A stretch of 64,000 bases of DNA from Chryseobacterium sp. StRB126. Its GTDB lineage: Bacteria > Bacteroidota > Bacteroidia > Flavobacteriales > Weeksellaceae. Under the pieces are notes generated by a model. The model was not told the origin of the DNA, made no database searches, and saw only the letters and a list, made by a program, of their open reading frames with translations. Both the position numbers and the translations under genes were made by a program. Every line of letters starts with the position of its first letter. Position 1 is the stretch's first letter. Below, piece by piece: positions 1 through 9,023 of this stretch. Location of the stretch: NCBI RefSeq assembly GCF_000829375.1, contig NZ_AP014624.1, forward strand, positions 4,216,001-4,280,000, read 5' to 3'.

Positions 1-1
1 T

Positions 2-229
2 TTGAATAACCTTGACAATACATCCATTTTAAAAGAGATCAAAAGAAAGGGCATTCCTATTTTTGCGGTGTATGGAAAAAATGATGGAATATTCTCAGGA
101 AGACAGCTTAACAGTCTCAAAAATATTGTCGGAGAGAAAAATTTTAATCTTATTGATAATTGTTCCCACTATTTATTTTTAGATCAGCAGGATGAATTTT
201 TAAAATTTATTGAGCTAAAATTAAAATAA
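2..229 (+). CDS. alpha/beta hydrolase, C-terminal fragment (cut by window edge)
   Basis: Only the last 75 codons are in the window. The frame is open to the left edge, so the TTG at base 2 should not be read as the true start. The segment IFAVYGKNDGIF resembles the strand and acid-residue region of alpha/beta hydrolases, and NCSHYLFLDQQDEF carries a histidine where the C-terminal catalytic His of that fold lies. The substrate cannot be judged from this piece. It is followed after a few bases by a separate promoter for the next gene. An esterase or a peptidase would look the same here. Confidence 0.6.
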   Translation: MNNLDNTSILKEIKRKGIPIFAVYGKNDGIFSGRQLNSLKNIVGEKNFNLIDNCSHYLFLDQQDEFLKFIELKLK

Positions 230-241
230 AGTGTAGTTTTG
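210..241 (+). promoter_or_regulatory. Bacteroidota-type promoter, nearly leaderless
   Basis: TTG at 210-212 is followed after 21 bases by TAGTTTTG at 234-241, matching TTG-N17-23-TAnnTTTG. The ATG of the next gene starts at 247, only five bases after the box, so the predicted transcript begins at or next to the start codon. Confidence 0.6.
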
Positions 242-246
242 TAGGA

Positions 247-624
247 ATGTCAGACACCAGAATCCATATCAGGACATATAAAGCAATCATTACGATGCTT
301 ATACTGGTGTTTTCATTATCGCCATGCTCTGTGAAGAGAGATGTTCTTGATATTTTTGACATTCAATACATCAGCGGTTTAAATAAAGTAAAAACAACAT
401 CCGGACTTTCTTTAAACTGTGATATATCTTCTACTTCCTCTAAGATTCCCATTTCCAAAACCTATGCTAGGATTAAGCAAAAAGGATCTTTTCTGAATTT
501 TAATGTAAGTTCAAAAAATACAGGGGAAGAAAATCTTAATTTCAATACATACTCAGGCCGTACTACAGGAAACAGCCCGCCGAAGTATATTTTATTTAAA
601 AGACTGAAATTAAATCTGGTTTAA
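247..624 (+). CDS. hypothetical small secreted or membrane-anchored protein
   Basis: This 125-residue protein is not recognised. Residues about 12-27 form one hydrophobic segment (ITMLILVFSLSP) that could be a signal peptide or anchor; the following SPC does not make a good lipobox because of the Pro before Cys. The rest is polar, rich in Ser, Thr, Asn and Lys and probably extracytoplasmic. It is read in the same direction as the DoxD-DoxA gene 51 bases downstream and may share its transcript. The start is supported by a good promoter whose -7 box ends at 241. Confidence 0.55.
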   Translation: MSDTRIHIRTYKAIITMLILVFSLSPCSVKRDVLDIFDIQYISGLNKVKTTSGLSLNCDISSTSSKIPISKTYARIKQKGSFLNFNVSSKNTGEENLNFNTYSGRTTGNSPPKYILFKRLKLNLV

Positions 625-675
625 AACTTTTTAATCCAGAACAATCAGTTTTTTACAATACACAATATAACTTCA

Positions 676-1689
676 ATGAAACATACTACAAACAGCCAGT
701 CTTATGATCTGGCCGGATTATATACTTTATCCCTTCGAATGGTGATCGGATGGACTTACTTTTCAGCCTTCTGGCGCAGACTTATCCTTGAAAACAAGCT
801 TATTCCTGATGAAAAAGGATACATCGGTGAAAAATTCAACCATTTTTTACCCAATGCTTTAGGCATTAAACCCATTATAGAATATCTGGTTACACATCCG
901 GATGCTTTGCAGAGGTCCATGATGATTTTTACGATTATTGAAGCCATCGTAGGATTATTTATCATTCTTGGGCTCTTTACCCGTCTAATGAGCATAGGAA
1001 TTTTTAGTCTTGCTCTGGGTATTCTTCTAGGTTCAGGCTGGTTGGGAACAACCTGTTTAGATGAATGGCAAATTGGTGTTCTGGGAGTTGCAGGAGGTTT
1101 CGTCTTGTTTCTTTCAGGAAGTGGCTCCTATTCTCTGGATAGTTATTTGATAAAGAAAGATAAAGCTTTTACCCGATCAAAATGGTTTCAGTGGCTGGGT
1201 TCCGGAATGCTGCCTATTTCCCGGCCAAAGGTTTTTGTACTCGCAGGTTCTCTCTTAATTTTTGGGCTTACTCTTTATACCAATCAATATTTCCATGGTG
1301 GTGTTTGGGGAACGCTGCATAACAAGTCTGTAAAACCTAAGCTTGAAATTTCCAATATTTCCCTTAATAATTTGGATTTAAAATTTGAGGTTTACAGAAC
1401 AGAAGGAGCTGATGTATATGGTTCTTTCCTCATAGGGATTCATATTCTGGATAAAAACGGAAATATTTTAAAAGAAATCGATCATAAGGAGCTTTCAAAA
1501 TTTTCCAAAGACCATATTCAAAATCATTATGTAGCCAAAGTGAAACCTGGAAAACACAGTCTTGTTATTCCATTGGGAGCTAAAGCAGATCTTAATATTA
1601 AGATTGATGATATTCTTCAAAAAGACGCGGTTCATACTTTAAAACTGATTGACATCAGCGGGATTGAATGGACGGGAAGCATAAAGTAG
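676..1689 (+). CDS. DoxD-DoxA fusion, thiosulfate:quinone oxidoreductase small-subunit family
   Basis: This 337-residue membrane protein has a DoxD-like N-terminal half with about four membrane segments up to residue ~150, including the conserved patch TCLDEWQIG (126-134). After a linker comes one more membrane segment (185-202) and a DoxA-like extracytoplasmic C-terminal domain that opens with GGVWGTLHNKSVKP (208-221). In archaeal thiosulfate:quinone oxidoreductase DoxD and DoxA are separate subunits; the fused form is common in Bacteroidota. Whether this protein oxidises thiosulfate here is unknown, and many DoxD relatives have other or unknown redox roles. Membrane topology and domain order support the family call well. 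Confidence 0.82.
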   Translation: MKHTTNSQSYDLAGLYTLSLRMVIGWTYFSAFWRRLILENKLIPDEKGYIGEKFNHFLPNALGIKPIIEYLVTHPDALQRSMMIFTIIEAIVGLFIILGLFTRLMSIGIFSLALGILLGSGWLGTTCLDEWQIGVLGVAGGFVLFLSGSGSYSLDSYLIKKDKAFTRSKWFQWLGSGMLPISRPKVFVLAGSLLIFGLTLYTNQYFHGGVWGTLHNKSVKPKLEISNISLNNLDLKFEVYRTEGADVYGSFLIGIHILDKNGNILKEIDHKELSKFSKDHIQNHYVAKVKPGKHSLVIPLGAKADLNIKIDDILQKDAVHTLKLIDISGIEWTGSIK

Positions 1690-1805
1690 GTGCATAAGAT
1701 TAGAAATGATTCGGGGGAACGTGATACGGGGATCGTGTTATTAGTTTATGGAGCTTCAAATCTGTTTTTTAGTCTTTCAAACAGGATATTTTGAATGTTT
1801 TTAGA

Positions 1806-1862
1806 TTTTGGCTAAAGCCAGATGAATAGATTTTATAATGAGAGCGGGCTAAAGCCCGCTCC
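1806..1862. repeat. REP-like two-hairpin repeat, copy 1
   Basis: Two palindromes with the same core lie 22 bases apart: TGGCT-AA-AGCCA (1809-1820) and AGCGGGCT-AA-AGCCCGCT (1843-1860). A second copy in the window at 42588-42640 has the same order and spacing type with a compensated stem change, so this is an interspersed element and not a chance hairpin. No coding sequence overlaps it. Confidence 0.75.
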
Positions 1863-1929
1863 TTTTGATATTGATATTCGCAAGAATAATAGCTGTTTAG
1901 CAATATGATCTCTGATCTGATATCTAAAA

Positions 1930-2526
1930 CTATTTCTTCTCTACAATCACCTCATACGTACAAGAGCTGTCCGGATCAAGTTTCAGAATTTTCATTTCAA
2001 ATAAAACATCCAGTCCCATAGTATCGCATACTCCCTGTATAAAAGGTTCTATAACCGGCCACTTCAGCAGTCCTGCGATATGGAGACTTTGTGCGATTTT
2101 GTGGTAACGGTCTACTCCTTTAACCAGTAGTTCAACTCTGTGGTCATTTAATTCTTTGAAATCAAAATTATATTCGGGACTGGATGTAAAGATTGCACCT
2201 ATCAAGATTTTTGCTGCTGCCGGAATTCCTGGCTGCAAATTAGATTTGGTTTCAAAATTTCTTAAAGTCATTCGGGATCCAAGATCATACATAAAGGACG
2301 TGGAAAGTTCATTCACTGCTTCTTCTCCATAAAGTTTACCTGCCTGTTTCAATAATCCGCCATAAAAGGCTCCTGTAATGTCTGAAAGGCGTTGGGTTAA
2401 TTCTGTAAAAGTTGCAGGAAAAAAATCTGAGATGATCTGGTCCTGATCCATTTCAGAATGGTAAACATCATTTTTCCTGAAATCTGATAATGCCATAAAA
2501 GTTTCTGGCAATTGTATCTGGTTCAT
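1930..2526 (-). CDS. hypothetical protein, about 198 residues
   Basis: No family is recognised with confidence. It is a soluble alpha/beta protein without signal peptide or membrane segments. The middle region (FYGGLLKQAGKLYGEEA, then GSRMTLRNF) and the strand-rich C-terminus (LDVLFEMKILKLD) faintly recall L-2-amino-thiazoline-4-carboxylic acid hydrolase-like proteins, but this is a weak guess. It stands alone: a REP-like element lies downstream and 465 non-coding bases lie upstream. Start: ATG at 2526, with no nearby alternative that changes the reading much. Confidence 0.6.
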   Translation of the reverse strand: MNQIQLPETFMALSDFRKNDVYHSEMDQDQIISDFFPATFTELTQRLSDITGAFYGGLLKQAGKLYGEEAVNELSTSFMYDLGSRMTLRNFETKSNLQPGIPAAAKILIGAIFTSSPEYNFDFKELNDHRVELLVKGVDRYHKIAQSLHIAGLLKWPVIEPFIQGVCDTMGLDVLFEMKILKLDPDSSCTYEVIVEKK

Positions 2527-2888
2527 ATATACATTAAGTTTTTAAGGTTATTAGTCAGTGAATATGGGATACATTATAGTAAAAAAGATTTTGTGAGTAT
2601 AAATCCATCGTATTAAAAGTATATCATATCTAATCCGTCACATCTTCAACTTCTCAAAAGCAAAAAACATGGTCTCTATTGCAAAAGACATCAAAACTTC
2701 ATAAGGATGTGAGAAAACAGGTTAGTATACATCAGGAGATAGTGCTCCGGATTTTACCTCCTGAAGAGGAATTCTTGAGGTGAGGGAATGTATTCATATT
2801 TTTTCATTTGGTACTGTAAAGCTAAAAAAAATAAATAAATTCTCCAATAAGTGATTTTATTTTAACAAAAGAAATGATATTTTAAAAG

Positions 2889-2920
2889 GTGGGACGCGGG
2901 AGACTGGAAGATGGAAGCTT
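2889..2920. repeat. G/A-rich interspersed repeat arm
   Basis: The segment GGGAGACTGGAAGATGGAAG closely matches the arm at 33629-33665 (GGGAGACTGGAGGCTGGAAG). A short complementary CTTCCTC at 2941-2947 may be what remains of the partner arm. Confidence 0.55.
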
Positions 2921-2952
2921 TTGAAACCGAAAATTAAAGTCTTCCTCTACAT

Positions 2953-2982
2953 AAAAAAACCTCCGGAAAATCCGAAGGTTTT
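2953..2982 (-). terminator. intrinsic terminator of the efflux operon
   Basis: Read on the minus strand, a 12-bp stem with one mismatch (AAAACCTTCGGA against TCCGGAGGTTTT) and a 3-base loop is followed by a run of T. It lies about 10 bases after the stop codon of the MFS gene. Confidence 0.8.
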
Positions 2983-2991
2983 AATTAAAAT

Positions 2992-4569
2992 TTAGTGCAT
3001 GGCTTCACTCAAATCTATTTTTTCTTTACTCTTTCTTTCTTTTATAAATAAGATAAACGGAATACATATTAAAAATATTACACCGAGATAAAGAAATACA
3101 TCCATATAGGACAATACTGTTGCCTGTTTGGTGACAGATAGGTCAAGCATTTTATAAGCAGCATTCATGGCGGCATCGGGAGTCATTCCTTTTGCAATGA
3201 AACTAGTCTTCAAAGCTGCCAGTCTTTGCTGAACATCAAAACTGTTTACATCTAAATGGGAAATCAGATTATTCCTGTAAGTCTGGCCTGCATTGGCGAT
3301 GAAAGTGGTAATGGCAGCAATCCCAAAGGATCCACCCAATTGTCTCATCATCCCTGTAAAGGCTGCTCCCTGACCAATTTCCTGACCTTTAAGAGTACTT
3401 AAAGAAAGAGACGTGATTGGAATAAACAATAATCCTAATCCGGCTCCTCTTACAATCAGCATCCAGAAAAAGGCTTCTTTACTTGTATCCGGAGTCAAGA
3501 TTTTATAGCCCCAGAAGCTATAAATAAAGAAGATAAATAGTCCCAGAGATACCAATATCTGTTGTTTTGCTCCTTTTGCTAATAATCTACCGATAATAGG
3601 CATCATAAATGCTGTTGTTAATGCTGCCGGAATCATCAAAGCTCCAGACTGAAGAGCCGTCCATCCCAAAATACTCTGTGTATAAAGGGGAACTATAAAT
3701 GTAGACCCATAGAGTCCGAATCCAAGTACAAAAGACATTGCCGTTCCTATCCTTAAGTTTCCATTTTTTAAAACCCTAAGCTCTACGATTGGATATTTAA
3801 AGGTAAGCTCCCTCCAAAGGAATAGGATAAATCCTAAAACGGCCGCTACAGTAAATGCTACAATCATTCCGCTTGCAAACCAGTCTTCTTCATGTCCTCT
3901 CTCCAGAATAAACTGCAGAGAACCTACGGTGACAGCTAGCAATGCAATTCCTATCCAGTCTACATCTGAAACTTTACGTTTTTCGGCATATTTTGGACTT
4001 TTAACAAACTGAAGGGTCATTAAAGTCGCTGCAATCCCGATGGGAATATTAATATAGAAAATATAGGGCCAGCTGAAATTATCAACAATATATCCTCCTA
4101 ATGGCGGGCCTAACGTAGGACCAATAATTACCCCTAATCCGTAGATAGCCTGGGCCATACTTCTTTTTTCAATAGGGTAAGATTCCGTGATGATTGTCTG
4201 TGATGTTACCAGAAGGGCTCCGCCACCAATTCCCTGCATCAGTCTGAAAAATACCAGTTCCCAGATATTCGTTGCATTTCCGCAGAGGAATGAAAATATG
4301 GTAAATATGATAATGGAAGCTGCAAAGTAATTTCTACGCCCGAACTGCTGAGAAAGCCAGCTGGTCATCGGTACGATAATTACGTTTCCGATTGCATAGG
4401 CAGTAATCACCCAGCCCACTTCTGAAAGTGTAGCTCCCAGGTTCCCCTTCATTTCATTAAGGGCAACATTCACAATCGTGGAGTCCACAATCTCAAGCAG
4501 AGCACAAAGAATTGCTGTGATTGTAATAATCACTCTTCGGGCTCCATATTCTACTAATGAATCTTGCAT
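2992..4569 (-). CDS. DHA2-family MFS drug:proton antiporter (EmrB/QacA type)
   Basis: This 525-residue inner-membrane protein has about 14 hydrophobic segments, the number expected for DHA2 exporters. The loop after segment 2 carries the MFS motif A region (SWLSQQFGRR), and segment 5 has the antiporter motif C region (GPTLGPPLGGYIVD). It is the last gene of a minus-strand operon after a TetR regulator, a TolC-like channel and a HlyD-like adaptor, so the three transport proteins should form a tripartite pump across both membranes. The substrate cannot be read from the sequence; hydrophobic toxins or antibiotics are usual. A strong terminator follows. Confidence 0.92.
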   Translation of the reverse strand: MQDSLVEYGARRVIITITAILCALLEIVDSTIVNVALNEMKGNLGATLSEVGWVITAYAIGNVIIVPMTSWLSQQFGRRNYFAASIIIFTIFSFLCGNATNIWELVFFRLMQGIGGGALLVTSQTIITESYPIEKRSMAQAIYGLGVIIGPTLGPPLGGYIVDNFSWPYIFYINIPIGIAATLMTLQFVKSPKYAEKRKVSDVDWIGIALLAVTVGSLQFILERGHEEDWFASGMIVAFTVAAVLGFILFLWRELTFKYPIVELRVLKNGNLRIGTAMSFVLGFGLYGSTFIVPLYTQSILGWTALQSGALMIPAALTTAFMMPIIGRLLAKGAKQQILVSLGLFIFFIYSFWGYKILTPDTSKEAFFWMLIVRGAGLGLLFIPITSLSLSTLKGQEIGQGAAFTGMMRQLGGSFGIAAITTFIANAGQTYRNNLISHLDVNSFDVQQRLAALKTSFIAKGMTPDAAMNAAYKMLDLSVTKQATVLSYMDVFLYLGVIFLICIPFILFIKERKSKEKIDLSEAMH

Positions 4570-4712
4570 AAGTTTTTTATGATGTTAAAAAATCAATGAT
4601 CACTTTTGTTTCGAAAGTGAATCATGAATTGTAAAGCAGCCTTTTTTGTATTGGCCACTGAGTGAATTCACAATTACCTGTAATTTTTATTGACTTTTAA
4701 CAATTTTAAGTG

Positions 4713-5816
4713 TTATTTCAATGAAACCTCAGCCTTCACATTCATCCCCGTTCTTAATCTTTTTGCAATATTCTTATCAAGATTTACAAAGTCGATTTTT
4801 ATAGGAAGTCTCTGAACTACTTTAACGAAGTTTCCACTTGCGTTATCTGGAGGGAGAATAGAGAAAGTAGCACCAGTAGCAGGAGAGAATGAGCTTACTA
4901 CTCCATCAAATTCCTTATCAGGGAAAGCATCAATCTCAATTTTCACTTTCTGCCCTTCTACCATTTTATCTACCTGCGTTTCTTTAAAGTTAGCCACTAC
5001 CCATTTCTGGTCATTTTTAACCAAGGCAAATAGCTGAGCTCCTGCCTGAAGGTACTGACCCGCCTGTGTAGATACTTTTCCAACATATCCGTCTTCCGGA
5101 GCCAGAATTACCGTATATGATAAATTTAATTTAGCATTTTCTACATCTACTTCTCTTTGTTTTGCTACTGAACTCGCAACACTGATCTGCTGAGAGCTTG
5201 CCGCCGTCTGAGAAGAAGCAATTGTAGTCTGCTGAGCAATTTGGTTTCTCTGCTCTACCAATACCTGCAATTGTTTATCTGCAGATTGTTTTGCTGCTAA
5301 AGCCTGCTCATATTGCTGCTCTGTAATAGAGTGATCTTTTACAAGATTCGCGTATCTCTTTAAGTCCTGAGAAGTCTTCCAAACGTTTACTTTTGCTGCT
5401 TCAATCTGTGCATTAGCCGTTGCTACAGCTGCTTCAGAGCTATTGATGTTTTTAGAAGTAGCGGTAGTTGTAGCTTCTGCAGTAGAAATATTACTTTTAG
5501 CTGTCATTAAAGCTGCTTGTGACTGATCCAGCGCCATCTTCTGATCTCTGTTATCTAAAATCACAAGAGTATCCCCTTTCTTAACGAACTGGTTATCCTT
5601 TACTTTTACCTCAGCAACATATCCTGAGATTTTAGAAATTACCGGTGCCATATTGGAAGCAATCTGAGCATCGTCTGTCTCTTCATGGTACTGTCCGTAG
5701 CTATATGCTCTGTAACCGTAAATACCACCTCCGATTACTACGGCTGCTAAAATGATAGGAAAAACTAAACTTTTTTTCTTTTTAGTTTCAACTGCCTGTG
5801 TATTATTATTTTCCAT
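4713..5816 (-). CDS. HlyD/EmrA-family membrane fusion protein
   Basis: This 367-residue periplasmic adaptor has one N-terminal membrane anchor (about residues 18-36), a lipoyl-like half-motif (GYVAEVKVKDNQFVKKGDTL, about 65-84), a long Ala/Gln-rich alpha-helical hairpin (about 95-225), and then the second lipoyl half and a beta-barrel region. It connects the MFS pump encoded 143 bases downstream to the TolC-like channel encoded 16 bases upstream. Length and domain order match EmrA-type proteins. Confidence 0.92.
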   Translation of the reverse strand: MENNNTQAVETKKKKSLVFPIILAAVVIGGGIYGYRAYSYGQYHEETDDAQIASNMAPVISKISGYVAEVKVKDNQFVKKGDTLVILDNRDQKMALDQSQAALMTAKSNISTAEATTTATSKNINSSEAAVATANAQIEAAKVNVWKTSQDLKRYANLVKDHSITEQQYEQALAAKQSADKQLQVLVEQRNQIAQQTTIASSQTAASSQQISVASSVAKQREVDVENAKLNLSYTVILAPEDGYVGKVSTQAGQYLQAGAQLFALVKNDQKWVVANFKETQVDKMVEGQKVKIEIDAFPDKEFDGVVSSFSPATGATFSILPPDNASGNFVKVVQRLPIKIDFVNLDKNIAKRLRTGMNVKAEVSLK

Positions 5817-5832
5817 TTTGGTTTCGATCTGA

Positions 5833-7149
5833 TTATTTAATTGTTAAAGTTCCTGTTGTTTGTAATAATTTTCTGTATGCTAAAGCCGCGTCTGCCTTTG
5901 CATTGATTACGCCAACGTTAGCGGCAATCTGAGCAGCGTCTGCATCCAATAATTCCGTCATGGTTGCAAGACCGTTGTCATATTTATTTTTTGTAATTCT
6001 GTAGTTTTCATTAGCCTGTTCAGCAGATTTTTCGAAAACAACAATTCTCTTTTTAGAAAAGTCGGTATTCTGATATTCTCTGTTCACATCAAGCTTAATA
6101 TTATCATTCAGTAATTCATCCGTAGCGGCCAACTGCTTTTCTCTCGCTTGAGACTGTCTTAATGATGAATTTTCTTTCCAGATATTGGATAGATTATAAG
6201 AAATTCCAACTCCTACATTAATCGCATTATATACGGTAAGAAACTTAGGAATATCTGCTGCTACATATCCTCCTGTGAATGCTATTGACGGAAGGTTTTC
6301 CGCTTTAGCAGCCTTTGTTCCCAATTCCGCTGCTTTTCTCTGCTGAACTAAAGCCTGAAGATCTTTACGGTTTTCTCTGGCTTCATTTACATAAAAATCA
6401 ACCGGTTTTACCTCTGAACCTTCTTCAATATAGTTCTGGTCTACTTCTAATTCTGTAGTTTCAGGAAGCCCTAATAACAAGTCCATATTGATGTTGGCAA
6501 TATTATAATTGTTTTTAGCTTCAAGCAGTTGAAGTTCGATATTAGAAGTCTGAAGATTGGCCTTTAATCTATCATTTCTGGCAATTAATCCATTGTTTTC
6601 CATTTTAAGGAAAGTTTCGTCTCTCTTTTGAGAAGCAACAAGATTTTCTTCAAAAACCTTGATAGACTGATTGGCTTTAAACAGGTTATTATAAGCTTGG
6701 GCAACATTATAAGCAATGGCAGTTTTGTCATTTTCAGTACTTAATTTTGATGCTTCAACCAGATATTTTGCCGACTGAATTCCGTATTTAATTCTTCCAC
6801 CACTGTAAATAGGTACACTAAGGTTAGCGGAACCATATACTACCTGATGAATTTCCGGACCTCCTGCTGCCCCTGAAGCGCCACCAAGTTTAATATCAAC
6901 GTTGGGTTTCATCGGAAGATACATATAGCTTCCTGAAATCTTTAATTCCGGAAGCTGTCTGTTTTTAGCTTCCAAAAGATCAGCGGTAGCCTCCTCGATC
7001 TTGGCTGCGTCGATCTTGAGATTCTTGCTGTTCTGGATTCCCAGCTGCACAGCTTCGTCAAGAGAAAGGGTCTTTTTCTCCTGAGCATTTGCATTTGCTA
7101 TTCCTACGAATAGTGATAATGCAATCACTGAGTTATTTATTCTCTTCAT
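5833..7149 (-). CDS. TolC-family outer-membrane efflux protein
   Basis: This 438-residue protein starts with a Sec signal peptide (cleavage likely after residue 22, ANA|Q). The mature part is built of two repeated coiled-coil halves, as in TolC (for example LDEAVQLGIQNSKNLKIDAA near residue 30 and AEEL-like heptads later). It forms the outer-membrane exit duct of the pump encoded by the two downstream genes. Its first codons overlap the last 17 bases of the TetR gene, which suggests translational coupling. Confidence 0.9.
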   Translation of the reverse strand: MKRINNSVIALSLFVGIANANAQEKKTLSLDEAVQLGIQNSKNLKIDAAKIEEATADLLEAKNRQLPELKISGSYMYLPMKPNVDIKLGGASGAAGGPEIHQVVYGSANLSVPIYSGGRIKYGIQSAKYLVEASKLSTENDKTAIAYNVAQAYNNLFKANQSIKVFEENLVASQKRDETFLKMENNGLIARNDRLKANLQTSNIELQLLEAKNNYNIANINMDLLLGLPETTELEVDQNYIEEGSEVKPVDFYVNEARENRKDLQALVQQRKAAELGTKAAKAENLPSIAFTGGYVAADIPKFLTVYNAINVGVGISYNLSNIWKENSSLRQSQAREKQLAATDELLNDNIKLDVNREYQNTDFSKKRIVVFEKSAEQANENYRITKNKYDNGLATMTELLDADAAQIAANVGVINAKADAALAYRKLLQTTGTLTIK

Positions 7150-7759
7150 AACCTAAAAGGTCTTTTAGTAAATGTTTTATGTGTTTATTAAGTTCTGTAT
7201 AAAATTTTTTATCAAAAACATCCTCATCATCTGTATCATTCAGGAATTCCTTATACATTTCCTTGGCATTGAATGCATAAAATAAAGTTCCGCTTATGGT
7301 GGAATGAAACAAATAAATAGGAGGATTCTTTGTAAAAATGCCACTCTTCAGCCCGCTTTCCAGTATTCGGGAGTACATGGTGAGGAATGCCATTTTGGTT
7401 TCTTTCAAAAACTCGATGATCTGCGGATTGCTGGTATGAAGCTGTTCCCGCTGCATAATCCTATAAAAGCATTTCTGAGTTCTTATTCTGTTAGAAAACT
7501 GATCTATTATTTTTTCAATCTTCTCCCAATCATTCAGGTCTGTTCTTTCTACAATATCCCTTGAGAAAAACTGTCCTTCATTCATTCTGTATTCAACCAA
7601 TTTCTCATAAAGCTTTTCTTTCGATCCAAAATAGTAGGAGATCATAGAGATATTCACATTTGCTGCTTTGGAGATTTCACGGGTTGAAGTTCCATCGAAA
7701 CCCTTTTCAGCAAAGAGCTTTTCAGCAGCAAATAATATATTTTCTTCTTTTGAAATCAT
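7133..7759 (-). CDS. TetR-family transcriptional regulator of the efflux operon
   Basis: This 208-residue protein has an N-terminal TetR DNA-binding domain with the helix-turn-helix at about residues 24-46 (TSTREISKAANVNISMISYY) and a helical ligand-binding C-terminus. It is the first gene of the operon, so it most likely represses its own transcription and that of the pump until a substrate binds. A palindrome, AATCAA-N4-TTGATT, lies at the -33 region of its promoter and is the best operator candidate. The intergenic region also serves a divergent gene of unknown function. Confidence 0.9.
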   Translation of the reverse strand: MISKEENILFAAEKLFAEKGFDGTSTREISKAANVNISMISYYFGSKEKLYEKLVEYRMNEGQFFSRDIVERTDLNDWEKIEKIIDQFSNRIRTQKCFYRIMQREQLHTSNPQIIEFLKETKMAFLTMYSRILESGLKSGIFTKNPPIYLFHSTISGTLFYAFNAKEMYKEFLNDTDDEDVFDKKFYTELNKHIKHLLKDLLGYEENK

Positions 7760-7783
7760 ATCACTTCCATTTTTTCAAGGGGC

Positions 7784-7813
7784 AAATTTACATAAGTTTT
7801 TCATAAAATCAAA
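7784..7813 (-). promoter_or_regulatory. promoter of the tetR-efflux operon
   Basis: On the minus strand TTTG (7813-7810) is followed after 18 bases by TAAATTTG (7791-7784). The ATG at 7759 lies 24 bases further on. Confidence 0.6.
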
Positions 7814-7822
7814 CGATTGATT
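7807..7822. promoter_or_regulatory. candidate TetR operator
   Basis: AATCAA-ACGA-TTGATT is a perfect 6-bp inverted repeat with a 4-base spacer and overlaps the -33 element of the tetR promoter. Binding there would block the promoter. It is also within about 60 bases of the divergent gene at 7869. This is inferred from position and symmetry only. Confidence 0.45.
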
Positions 7823-7868
7823 GATTTTTTAATACAGATTTAATTTATATTTACAAAAAACTAAATGT

Positions 7869-8978
7869 ATGGGCCTATTTGATTTCCTTTTTAAGAGAAA
7901 GAAAAAAAAACAGACAAATGAAGTAACTATTAAAAGGGAGTCTCCGTTTGAAGAAACCAACACTCCAATTAATGAAGAGATATCCGTTCCATTAGAAGAG
8001 ACTATCACCCGGATTACTGAAGAAACCAATATTACATTAGAGGAAGAGATTCCTGCTGCTGTAGAAGAAACCACTTCCCCGTCCATCAATGAAGACGGTA
8101 ATCGTTTCGATCTTGAAATTGTTGAAGCCTTCAGAAGATTTCATTCTGATCCAGAACTTGATACTAACATTGAAATCAAAGATATTATCCAAAACGCCCA
8201 CAAGACTCATAGAGATCTTTTCAGAGAATGGACAGACATTCAGTCGAAATGGGATCGCATGTCTTTATTCTATCGTTTCTGGGATCAGTCTCAGCTTAAA
8301 AAGCTTGAAGACTGGCAAGTGATTGAAAGGTTTGTAAAAGACCGCTATCCTAAAAAGGCCCTTCAATATTTTGAAAAAAACATGTCAGACAAAAGGCATT
8401 TCACTAAGGAAGAACTGGTTTCGCTTTCAAAACTTCACCGCGTATTGCTGGATAATCCTACCGCAAAAGAATATATTGAAACGGCTTATCACAATCACCC
8501 TGAAGATGATGCTGTAAAAGTAGAATATGCAACAGTTCTCCATATCATAGGAAATCATTCTGAAAAAGAGCTTTCTCATCAGTTGTTTCATGAAGTATTA
8601 GATAAAAAGATTCTAAGAAATGATACAAAATCTGTTTTTGATTGTTTCAAATTCTCTGAAGGCTATACAGACTCTTCTATTTTCGCTATGCTCTATTTAA
8701 TGAATACGGAAGCTGATAATGATACCTGGGACTATATTGCTGAAGAATATTACTACTGCCCTGTTTTCAGATACGAACATGCTGTGCAGTTATCACAAAC
8801 TGAAAATCCTATGAGAGCTTTGGCAAAGCTTACTTCTTTAAGTCAGGAATTCCCATGGTTCAGAATTGCTCTTGAAAGTACCATCGGTAATATTAAATCG
8901 ATGCGAAAACAGCTCAACAATCCTGAATTTATGGAACGGGAACTCCAGGAATTCCAGATATCATTAAAAAATTTATAA
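7869..8978 (+). CDS. hypothetical protein with Glu/Thr-rich N-terminal repeats
   Basis: This 369-residue cytoplasmic protein is not recognised. Residues 1-15 are a basic patch (FKRKKKKQ) after MGLFDFL, which could touch the membrane. Residues about 25-75 are low-complexity and acidic, with loose repeats of the type EETxxxxxEE. From about 80 on the protein is folded and mostly alpha-helical, with many Trp, Tyr and Phe, and the last 200 residues look like helical repeat (TPR/HEAT-like) structure. It is divergent from the tetR-efflux operon with a 109-base gap, so it might be co-regulated, but nothing links it to efflux. The start is the first ATG; the next in frame is far downstream. Confidence 0.65.
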   Translation: MGLFDFLFKRKKKKQTNEVTIKRESPFEETNTPINEEISVPLEETITRITEETNITLEEEIPAAVEETTSPSINEDGNRFDLEIVEAFRRFHSDPELDTNIEIKDIIQNAHKTHRDLFREWTDIQSKWDRMSLFYRFWDQSQLKKLEDWQVIERFVKDRYPKKALQYFEKNMSDKRHFTKEELVSLSKLHRVLLDNPTAKEYIETAYHNHPEDDAVKVEYATVLHIIGNHSEKELSHQLFHEVLDKKILRNDTKSVFDCFKFSEGYTDSSIFAMLYLMNTEADNDTWDYIAEEYYYCPVFRYEHAVQLSQTENPMRALAKLTSLSQEFPWFRIALESTIGNIKSMRKQLNNPEFMERELQEFQISLKNL

Positions 8979-9023
8979 GATAAGCGAAAAAGTATTACAT
9001 TTAGTCCTTAAAAATTTTAGATC

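Larger units (their letters stand above)
2527..2991. other. intergenic region without convincing gene
   Basis: Contains the upstream side of the 1930-2526 gene, a G/A-rich repeat arm (2889-2920), and the terminator of the efflux operon (2953-2982). No ORF with coding character was found on either strand. A weak imperfect inverted repeat of CCTC and GAGG groups lies near 2757-2785. Confidence 0.6.
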
